Of a DNA stretch of 11,816 nucleotides, positions 1 through 5,557 are shown one piece after another (positions within the stretch are counted from its first letter, which is position 1; each line of letters starts with the position of its first letter). The stretch is taken from contig JAGWTL010000063.1 in assembly GCA_028869035.1 (NCBI GenBank), positions 1 to 11,816 on the forward strand. The letters are read 5' to 3'. The position numbers and the translations under genes are program-made. Below the pieces are notes generated by a model. The model saw only the letters and a program-made list of their open reading frames with translations, did no database searches and was not told the origin of the DNA. The DNA is from Burkholderiales bacterium (lineage in GTDB: Bacteria > Pseudomonadota > Gammaproteobacteria > Burkholderiales > Burkholderiaceae_C).

Positions 1-918
1 GTGGCCATGCCCGCCGCCGCCAAGCTGATGGCCGACAACAACCTGGCCGCCGGCTCCGTGCCGGGCACCGGCAAGGACGGCCGCGTGACCAAGGGTGATG
101 TGCTGGCGGCCGTGGCCGGTGGTGCTGCCGCCGCGGCGCCGGCCGCCATCCCGACCGGTGTGCCGACCAAGGCCCTGCCGCAGGTTGCCGCCCCGAGCGG
201 CTCTCTGCACCTGGGCGACCGCCCCGAGCAGCGCGTGCCCATGACCCGTCTGCGTGCCCGCGTGGCCGAGCGTCTGCTGCAGTCGCAAGCCACCAACGCC
301 ATCCTGACCACCTTCAACGAGGTGAACATGGCGCCGGTGATGGAGATGCGCAAGAAGTTCCAGGAGAAGTTCGAGAAGGAGCATGGCGTCAAGCTGGGCT
401 TCATGAGCTTCTTCGTCAAGGCCGCCGTGGCCGCCCTGAAGAAGTACCCGGTGCTCAACGCCTCGGTGGACGGCAATGACATCGTCTACCACGGCTACTT
501 CGACATCGGTATCGCCGTCGGTTCGCCGCGCGGCCTGGTGGTGCCCATCATCCGCAATGCCGACCAGATGAGCTTCGCCGACATCGAGAAGAAGATCGCC
601 GAATTCGGCCAGAAGGCCAAGGACGGCAAGCTGGGCATCGAGGAGATGACCGGCGGCACCTTCTCCATCTCCAACGGCGGTGTGTTCGGCTCCATGCTGT
701 CCACCCCCATCATCAACCCGCCGCAGTCGGCCATCCTGGGCGTGCACGCCACCAAGGACCGCGCCGTGGTGGAGAACGGCCAGATCGTGATCCGTCCGAT
801 CAACTACCTGGCCATGAGCTACGACCACCGCATCATCGACGGCCGCGAAGCCGTGCTGGGCCTGGTGGCCATGAAGGAAGCGCTGGAAGACCCGGCCCGC
901 CTGCTGTTCGACATCTGA
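1..918 (+). CDS. odhB: Dihydrolipoyl succinyltransferase, E2 of 2-oxoglutarate dehydrogenase (5' partial)
   Basis: E2 core of the 2-oxoglutarate dehydrogenase complex (TCA cycle, cytoplasm); it transfers the succinyl group from lipoyl-lysine to CoA. The 305 residues seen begin with a peripheral-subunit-binding domain (about 3-38, the docking site for E1/E3), followed by an Ala/Pro-rich linker (about 39-75) and the catalytic acyltransferase domain (about 76-305). The active-site motif HRIIDG is present with His276 and Asp280, and the segment with SNGGVFGS and INPPQSAILG is typical of the family. The N-terminal lipoyl domain is absent because the gene is cut by the window edge, so the GTG at position 1 is not taken as the start; roughly 110-120 residues should lie upstream. 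The assignment to succinyl- rather than acetyltransferase rests on overall resemblance and on linkage to lpdA and zapE. Only 7 nt separate it from the next gene, which implies cotranscription. Confidence 0.95.
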   Translation: MAMPAAAKLMADNNLAAGSVPGTGKDGRVTKGDVLAAVAGGAAAAAPAAIPTGVPTKALPQVAAPSGSLHLGDRPEQRVPMTRLRARVAERLLQSQATNAILTTFNEVNMAPVMEMRKKFQEKFEKEHGVKLGFMSFFVKAAVAALKKYPVLNASVDGNDIVYHGYFDIGIAVGSPRGLVVPIIRNADQMSFADIEKKIAEFGQKAKDGKLGIEEMTGGTFSISNGGVFGSMLSTPIINPPQSAILGVHATKDRAVVENGQIVIRPINYLAMSYDHRIIDGREAVLGLVAMKEALEDPARLLFDI

Positions 919-925
919 GCCCCGC

Positions 926-1243
926 ATGGCCTGGGTCTACCTGCTGCTGGCGGGCCTGTTCGAGATCGGCTGGCCCCTGGGCTTCAAGCTGTCTCAACAG
1001 GCCGAGTACCGCGTGAGCGGTATCGTCGGCGCGGTGGGCTCCATGGCCATCAGCGGCTGGTTGTTGTGGATGGCGCAACGCGAGATCCCGATCGGCACCG
1101 CCTATGCGGTGTGGACGGGGATCGGTGGCGCCGGAACTTTTTTGATCGGGGTGATGTTCTTCGGCGATGCCGCCACGCTGGCCAGGTTCCTGGGCGTGGC
1201 GCTGATCGTCGGTGGGGTCGTCACCCTCAAGCTTGCGCACTGA
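926..1243 (+). CDS. sugE: SMR-family exporter, SugE/Gdx (guanidinium exporter) type
   Basis: Small inner-membrane proton-coupled exporter of 105 residues with four predicted hydrophobic helices (about 2-20, 31-50, 58-79 and 84-102), the normal SMR size. The essential membrane Glu is E13 in the context GLFEIGW, with W16 nearby. Helix 3 carries the SugE/Gdx signature PIGTAYAVWTGIG (Y60, W63), close to E. coli SugE as I recall it. Members of this subtype mainly export guanidinium, and some clades export quaternary ammonium compounds. SMR transporters work as antiparallel dimers; a single gene here fits a homodimer. It starts 7 nt after the odhB stop, which leaves no room for a guanidine riboswitch directly upstream, so expression probably follows the dehydrogenase operon. 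Its place between the E2 and E3 genes is unusual. Substrate is inferred from the subtype. Confidence 0.9.
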   Translation: MAWVYLLLAGLFEIGWPLGFKLSQQAEYRVSGIVGAVGSMAISGWLLWMAQREIPIGTAYAVWTGIGGAGTFLIGVMFFGDAATLARFLGVALIVGGVVTLKLAH

Positions 1244-1256
1244 GCAAGGTGCGCGC

Positions 1257-1261
1257 AGGAG
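1257..1261 (+). promoter_or_regulatory. Ribosome binding site of lpdA
   Basis: AGGAG lies 7 nt before the ATG at 1269. This decides the start of lpdA: the open frame extends upstream to a GTG-type codon at 1212 inside the sugE-like gene, but the 19 extra residues do not resemble an Lpd N-terminus, whereas MSKQFDVVVIGGGPGG does. Confidence 0.75.
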
Positions 1262-1268
1262 TAGACAC

Positions 1269-2696
1269 ATGAGCAAGCAATTCGACGTAGTGGTCATCGG
1301 TGGCGGCCCTGGCGGTTACATCGCCGCCATCCGCGCTGCCCAGCTGGGCATGAACGTGGCCTGTATCGACGAGTGGAAGAATGAGAAGGGCGGCCCGGCC
1401 CCCGGTGGTACCTGTACCAACGTGGGTTGCATCCCGTCCAAGGCGCTGCTGCAGTCGTCCGAGCATTTCGAGCACGCCAACAAGCACTTTGCCGAGCACG
1501 GCATCACGGCCAGCGACGTCAAGATGGACGTGAGCAAGATGCTGGGCCGCAAGGACACCGTGGTCAAGCAGAACAACGACGGCATCCTCTACCTGTTCAA
1601 GAAGAACAAGGTGGCCTTCTTCCACGGTCTGGCTTCCTTTGTGAAGGCGGTGGATGGCGGTTATGAACTGAAGGTCAGCGGCGCGGCCGAGGAGACCCTG
1701 GTGGCCAGGCAGGTCATCGTGGCCACGGGCTCCAACGCCCGCGCGCTGCCGGGTACGCCTTTCGATGAGGTCAATGTCCTGTCCAACGACGGCGCGCTGC
1801 GCATCGGCGCGGTCCCGAAGAAGCTGGGCCTGATCGGCTCGGGCGTGATCGGCCTGGAGATGGGCTCGGTCTGGCGCCGTCTGGGCGCCGAGGTGACCGT
1901 GCTGGAAGCCCTGCCGGTTTTTCTGGGCGCGGTGGACGAGCAGATTGCCAAGGAGGCCAAGAAGGCTTTCGACAAGCAGGGCCTGAAGATCGAGCTGGGC
2001 GTGAAGGTCGGCGAGATCAAGAATGGCAAGAAGGGCGTGAGCATCGCCTACACCAATGCCAAGGGCGAGGCCCAGACCCTGGACGTGGACAAACTCATCG
2101 TCTCCATCGGCCGTGTGCCGAATACGATCGGCCTGGGGGCCGAGACCATCGGCCTGAAATTGGACGAGCGTGGCGCCATCGTGGTGGACGACAACTGCCG
2201 CACCAGCCTGCCGGGCGTGTGGGCCGTGGGTGACGTGGTGCGCGGCCCGATGCTGGCGCACAAGGCGGAGGAAGAGGGGGTGGCCGTGGCCGAGCGCATC
2301 GCCGGCCAGCACGGGCACGTGAACTTCAACACCATCCCCTGGGTCATCTACACCAGCCCGGAAATCGCCTGGGTGGGCCGTACCGAGCAGCAGCTCAAGG
2401 CCGACGGCGTGGCTTACAAGGCCGGCACCTTTCCCTTCCTGGCCAACGGCCGCGCACGCGCGCTGGGCGACACGACCGGCATGGTCAAGTTTCTGGCCGA
2501 CGCCAAGACCGACGAGATCCTGGGTGTGCACATCGTGGGCCCCATGGCCAGCGAGCTGATCTCCGAGGCCGTGGTGGCCATGGAGTTCAAGGCCAGTGCC
2601 GAGGACATCGCGCGCATCTGCCACGCGCACCCGTCGCTCAGCGAGGCGACCAAGGAAGCCGCGCTGGCCGTGGACAAGCGCACGCTGAATTTCTGA
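1269..2696 (+). CDS. lpdA: Dihydrolipoyl dehydrogenase, E3 component
   Basis: FAD-dependent flavoenzyme of 475 residues that reoxidises the dihydrolipoyl group of E2 and passes electrons to NAD+. The N-terminal FAD site is GGGPGG (11-16). The redox disulfide is GTCTNVGCIPSK with Cys49 and Cys54. The second dinucleotide motif GSGVIG (190-195) belongs to the NAD domain. The C-terminal dimerisation domain holds the active-site HAHPSLSE motif with His454 and Glu459, the His-Glu pair of the family. The short insert before the disulfide (about 38-47, rich in Gly and Pro) matches the betaproteobacterial OdhL form as I recall it. Length is usual for E3. It is the last 2-oxoglutarate dehydrogenase gene of the operon, and zapE follows after 19 nt. 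It could also serve other lipoyl complexes such as pyruvate dehydrogenase or glycine cleavage; the sequence cannot tell. Confidence 0.96.
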   Translation: MSKQFDVVVIGGGPGGYIAAIRAAQLGMNVACIDEWKNEKGGPAPGGTCTNVGCIPSKALLQSSEHFEHANKHFAEHGITASDVKMDVSKMLGRKDTVVKQNNDGILYLFKKNKVAFFHGLASFVKAVDGGYELKVSGAAEETLVARQVIVATGSNARALPGTPFDEVNVLSNDGALRIGAVPKKLGLIGSGVIGLEMGSVWRRLGAEVTVLEALPVFLGAVDEQIAKEAKKAFDKQGLKIELGVKVGEIKNGKKGVSIAYTNAKGEAQTLDVDKLIVSIGRVPNTIGLGAETIGLKLDERGAIVVDDNCRTSLPGVWAVGDVVRGPMLAHKAEEEGVAVAERIAGQHGHVNFNTIPWVIYTSPEIAWVGRTEQQLKADGVAYKAGTFPFLANGRARALGDTTGMVKFLADAKTDEILGVHIVGPMASELISEAVVAMEFKASAEDIARICHAHPSLSEATKEAALAVDKRTLNF

Positions 2697-2715
2697 ACCG
2701 TACAGGTACCACGGC

Positions 2716-3816
2716 TTGGCATCGGTACGCGCGGCTTACGAAGCGGAGCTGAAAGCGAGGGGTTACGCCAGTGACCCCGCGCAGTTGCGCGCGGTGGATG
2801 CGCTGGAGCATTGCGCGACCGAGTGGGCCGAGTACAAGGTCAAGCGCTCCAACGCGATCAAGAAGCTGCTCAACCATCCGGACATCCCCAAGGGGGTGTA
2901 CCTTTACGGCGGGGTGGGGCGGGGCAAGAGCTTCCTGATGGACTGTTTTTTCAACGCCGTGCCCCTGGTGCGCAAGACGCGCCTGCACTTTCACGAGTTC
3001 ATGCGCGAGGTGCACCGCGAGCTGGCCGATCTGCAGGGCACGGTCAACCCACTGGATGCACTGGCCGAGCGCATGGCCGACAAGTACAAGCTGATCTGCT
3101 TCGACGAGTTCCACGTGGCCGACATCACCGACGCCATGATCCTGCATCGCCTGCTGGCGGCACTGGCCAGGAACGGCGTGGGCCTGGTGGCCACGTCCAA
3201 CTTCAAGCCGGACGATCTCTACCCCAACGGCCTGCATCGCGAGCGCATCCTGCCGGCCATCGCCCTGCTGAACCAGCAGATGGAGCTGGTCAATGTGGAC
3301 AACGGCACCGACTACCGCCGCCGCACCATGGAGCAGGTGCGGATGTACCACACGCCCCTGGGGCCGGAGGCCGATGCCGCCATGTCGCAGGCTTTCGACC
3401 GCCTGGCAGAAGCGCATGACGAAGACCCGGTGCTGCACATCGAGGCGCGCCAGATCCATGCCCGGCGCAAGGCCGGTGGTGTGGTGTGGTTCGACTTCCG
3501 CAGCCTGTGCGGCGGCCCGCGCTCGCAGAACGACTACCTGGAAATCGCCACCCAGTTCCACACCGTGTTCCTGAGCGACGTGCCCTATATGCCGGTGCGC
3601 ATGGCCTCCGAAGCGCGGCGTTTCACCTGGCTGGTGGACGTGCTGTACGACCGGCGCGTCAAGCTCATCCTGTCGGCCGCCGTGCCGCCCGAGGCGCTCT
3701 ACACCGAAGGGCCCCTGGTGCACGAATTTCCGCGTACAGTGTCACGACTCAATGAAATGCAGTCGCGCGAGTTCCTCGAATCGGAACGTCGTGTGGTCGA
3801 CACCCGCCTGACATGA
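2716..3816 (+). CDS. zapE: Cell division protein ZapE (AFG1-like AAA+ ATPase)
   Basis: AAA+ ATPase of 366 residues. In E. coli ZapE associates with the Z-ring and matters under low oxygen or heat; AFG1 is the mitochondrial relative. Walker A is GGVGRGKS (65-72), Walker B is LICFDEFHV (126-134), and ATSNFKPDDLY (159-169) holds the sensor-1 Asn162. The C-terminus has the family ending FPRTVSRLNEMQS. No signal peptide or membrane segment is seen, consistent with a peripheral cytoplasmic protein. The start is taken as TTG at 2716 because it is the only reasonable start before the conserved N-terminal region and an in-frame stop lies at 2686; only a weak AGG precedes it, so the exact start is uncertain and translation may depend on lpdA. 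It overlaps the next gene by ATGA. The odhB-lpdA-zapE order is, to my knowledge, common in Burkholderiales. Confidence 0.92.
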   Translation: MASVRAAYEAELKARGYASDPAQLRAVDALEHCATEWAEYKVKRSNAIKKLLNHPDIPKGVYLYGGVGRGKSFLMDCFFNAVPLVRKTRLHFHEFMREVHRELADLQGTVNPLDALAERMADKYKLICFDEFHVADITDAMILHRLLAALARNGVGLVATSNFKPDDLYPNGLHRERILPAIALLNQQMELVNVDNGTDYRRRTMEQVRMYHTPLGPEADAAMSQAFDRLAEAHDEDPVLHIEARQIHARRKAGGVVWFDFRSLCGGPRSQNDYLEIATQFHTVFLSDVPYMPVRMASEARRFTWLVDVLYDRRVKLILSAAVPPEALYTEGPLVHEFPRTVSRLNEMQSREFLESERRVVDTRLT

Positions 3817-4442
3817 AACGTTTCCTGATCCTGCTGGCCAGTCTGGGCGCCGCGGTCCTGGCCTGCGCCCAGCAATCGGCTTCTTACGACCCGGAGATGG
3901 CCGCGCGTGAACGCGTGCGCATCGAGACCGAGCGTCGCCAGGCCCTGGAGCGTTATGGCCAGGAAGAGGCGGACTGCTACCAGCGCTTTGCCGTGAACGA
4001 CTGCCTGAGCGAGGTGCGCAAGCGCCGCCGCGTCAGCCTGGAGGAACTGCGCCGCCAGGACATCATCCTCAACGACGAGCGCCGTGCCGCGGCTGCTGCC
4101 GAGCAACTGCGCCGCACCGACGAGCGGGCCGCACAGCGCGCCAGCGAGCAGGCCGCCGAGGAGCGGGCGGCCGCGCAAAAGGAATTCGAGGAGCGGCAAC
4201 GCCGCGCCCGGCAGAAGCAGGCGGCCCAGGCCACGGCTCCCGGCCCCGCGGCTTCTGCTTCCGCGCCCCCTCGCCCGGCCTCGGCCTCAGACAGCGCTGC
4301 CGCAGCAGCGGCCGAGCGCGTACGCTCGCAACAGGCCTACGAGGAAAAGCAGCAGCGCGCCAGGGAACGCCAGCAGGAGCGCGAACGCGCCCAGTCGGAA
4401 AAAGCGTCGCGCACCAGCCGGCCGCTGCCGGTGCCGCCCTGA
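3813..4442 (+). CDS. Exported Arg/Glu-rich coiled-coil protein, unknown function
   Basis: I do not recognise a characterised family. The 209 residues begin with an export signal: basic MKR, a hydrophobic core (4-17), then VLAC-A-QQ. This could be a lipobox with Cys18 (the -3 residue is Val rather than Leu) or a signal peptidase I site after Ala19. The mature protein is highly charged and predicted helical or coiled coil (about 28-138), broken by an Ala/Pro/Ser-rich linker (about 139-165) and resumed at 166-198, ending in a basic Pro-rich tail. Two cysteines, Cys55 and Cys64, in the segment DCYQRFAVNDCL could form a periplasmic disulfide. A short motif is repeated on either side of the linker: QKEFEERQRRARQKQ near 122-136 and QQAYEEKQQRARERQ near 173-187. 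The ATG overlaps the zapE stop (ATGA), which implies translational coupling. An envelope or periplasmic structural role is inference only. Confidence 0.85.
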   Translation: MKRFLILLASLGAAVLACAQQSASYDPEMAARERVRIETERRQALERYGQEEADCYQRFAVNDCLSEVRKRRRVSLEELRRQDIILNDERRAAAAAEQLRRTDERAAQRASEQAAEERAAAQKEFEERQRRARQKQAAQATAPGPAASASAPPRPASASDSAAAAAAERVRSQQAYEEKQQRARERQQERERAQSEKASRTSRPLPVPP

Positions 4443-4454
4443 GCGTACGCTCAG
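4439..4454. other. Perfect 16-bp palindrome spanning two convergent stop codons
   Basis: CTGAGCGTACGCTCAG is fully self-complementary. It contains the plus-strand TGA of the coiled-coil gene (4440-4442) and, on the other strand, the TGA of the phosphatase gene (4451-4453). As RNA it could form a 6-bp stem with a GUAC loop in either transcript. No T-tract follows on either strand, so it is not a classical intrinsic terminator; a weak bidirectional terminator, an mRNA 3'-end stabiliser or a protein-binding dyad are all possible. Confidence 0.6.
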
Positions 4455-5221
4455 CGCTTGTTGTCGCTCAACGGTTCGATCTTGACGATGACCAGCGACA
4501 GGTTGTCGCCGCCACCGCCGGCGCGTGAGCGCGCCTTCTCGATCAGGAACTCCGAGGCCTCACGCGCCGAGAGGCTGGAGAGCACCGAGCCCAGCTCATC
4601 GTTGCTGAAGTAGTGCCAGACACCGTCGCTGCAGGCCATGAGGGTGTCGCCCGGCCTGAGCTGCGGGATGAAGTGGTTTTCCTGGGGCGGGTCGCTCTCG
4701 GTGCCCAGGCAGCCCATGAGAATGTTGGACTGCGGGTGCACGGCGGCCTCCTCTTCGGTCAGCTCCCCGCGGTTGACCAGGGTCTGCACATAGGAATGGT
4801 CCAGGGTGCGGCGCACGATCTGGTTGGCGTGGAAGTGGTAGATGCGCGAATCGCCGGCATGGATCCAGTGGCAGTCGCCGGACGGGTTGATCAGGAAGGC
4901 CGCCAGGGTGCTGTGTGGTTCCTGTTCAGCGGAGATGGCGGTCAGCTTGATGACGATGTGCGCCTCTTGCGCCATCTGGGACAGCATGGCGGCGGCATCG
5001 TCGGTCTCGGGGGCGTAGCGCTCGAACAGCTGCTTGGCGGTCAGCATGACCTGGTCGGAGGCCTTGCGCCCGCCGCTGCGCCCGCCCATGCCGTCGGCCA
5101 CCACGGCCAGCATGCAGCCGATGTGACGCGGGTGGGTGAAAACCGCCACCTGGTCCTGCTGGTATTCGCGATCGCCCTTGTGGATGCCGGTCGCTGCAGT
5201 GAGTCGGTAGCCTTTGCTCAT
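4451..5221 (-). CDS. PP2C-family serine/threonine protein phosphatase
   Basis: Metal-dependent (Mg/Mn) protein phosphatase of 256 residues, cytoplasmic, with no signal or membrane segment. The PP2C metal-site motifs occur in order: GDREYQQD (Asp23), VVADGMGG (Asp43, Gly44), HAGDSRIY (Asp124), ACSDGVW (Asp199) and GGGGDNLSLV (Asp239, Asn240). The size is that of stand-alone bacterial PP2C/Stp enzymes, which reverse Hanks-type kinase phosphorylation. No Ser/Thr kinase, FHA or type VI secretion gene adjoins it here, so its partner kinase must be elsewhere or the substrate is different. The ATG at 5221 is preceded by a weak GGAAA. It is divergent from the DUF465 gene across 75 nt and convergent with the coiled-coil gene, so it forms a single-gene unit. 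Confidence 0.92.
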   Translation of the reverse strand: MSKGYRLTAATGIHKGDREYQQDQVAVFTHPRHIGCMLAVVADGMGGRSGGRKASDQVMLTAKQLFERYAPETDDAAAMLSQMAQEAHIVIKLTAISAEQEPHSTLAAFLINPSGDCHWIHAGDSRIYHFHANQIVRRTLDHSYVQTLVNRGELTEEEAAVHPQSNILMGCLGTESDPPQENHFIPQLRPGDTLMACSDGVWHYFSNDELGSVLSSLSAREASEFLIEKARSRAGGGGDNLSLVIVKIEPLSDNKR

Positions 5222-5296
5222 GGTCTTGTTTCCGCTGGGTCCCCTGGATCCGGCCCGCGAGGGCTGGATGAAAGTCGTATTATCAAAGCATAAGCC
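5222..5296. promoter_or_regulatory. Divergent intergenic region of the phosphatase and DUF465 genes
   Basis: This 75-nt gap must serve both directions unless promoters lie within the genes. A -10-like TATTAT occurs on the plus strand at 5278-5283, and GATAAT on the minus strand at 5279-5284, overlapping it. Neither has a good -35 at normal spacing. An imperfect dyad at 5250-5267 (arms CCGGCCC and GGGCTGG, one G-T pair, GCGA centre) lies between these and the phosphatase start and would be in the phosphatase 5' leader. A consensus TTGACA at 5306-5311 falls just inside the assigned DUF465 frame. Confidence 0.35.
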
Positions 5297-5557
5297 ATGG
5301 ACGGGTTGACAAGTATTCCCGCTTTGGCCGTTTTCCTACCGGGGCCTGATTTTTTGGATTCCAATCTGCATTCGCCGCAGCGCCGCCTGATCGAGCTGCG
5401 CATGGAGCACGCCGACCTCGACGCCCTGCTGGACCGCATGAGCCATGCCCCCGAGATCGACGAGCTGATGATGCGGCGTCTCAAGAAGCGGCGCCTTGCC
5501 CTGCGCGACGAGATCGCCCGCCTCGAACACCAGCTCACGCCCGATGAACCTGCTTGA
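5297..5557 (+). CDS. Small DUF465/YdcH-like helical protein
   Basis: 86 residues, with a C-terminal part (about 28-80) that fits the DUF465/YdcH family: RRLIELRMEHADLDALLDRM, then DELMMRRLKKRRLALRDEIARLE, an anti-parallel helical-hairpin type of protein of unknown function. The first ~27 residues are Pro/Phe/Leu-rich and unlike the usual short DUF465 N-terminus. The ATG at 5297 is the assigned start, but in-frame TTG codons at 5324 and 5354 or the ATG at 5402 are possible; the last would remove part of the conserved helix, so a start at or before 5354 is favoured. No good ribosome binding site is seen for any of them. Its stop at 5555-5557 lies 14 nt inside the following helicase gene, which suggests coupled translation and perhaps a functional link. 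Confidence 0.75.
   Translation: MDGLTSIPALAVFLPGPDFLDSNLHSPQRRLIELRMEHADLDALLDRMSHAPEIDELMMRRLKKRRLALRDEIARLEHQLTPDEPA

Noticed and set aside
919..925. Guanidine riboswitch upstream of the sugE-like gene
   Set aside because: Only 7 nt separate it from odhB, and I saw no paired ACGR-loop hairpins at the end of odhB.
1227..2630. Long minus-strand open frame opposite lpdA
   Set aside because: The translation is His/Gln/Ala/Gly-rich low complexity with no family motifs, while the plus strand encodes a full Lpd with all active-site residues; it is a by-product of high GC.
2638..3723. Long minus-strand open frame opposite zapE
   Set aside because: No recognisable domain; plus strand has intact ZapE with Walker motifs.
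5306..5311. TTGACA as a confirmed sigma-70 promoter
   Set aside because: No acceptable -10 occurs 16-18 nt downstream, so it is kept only as an open question.
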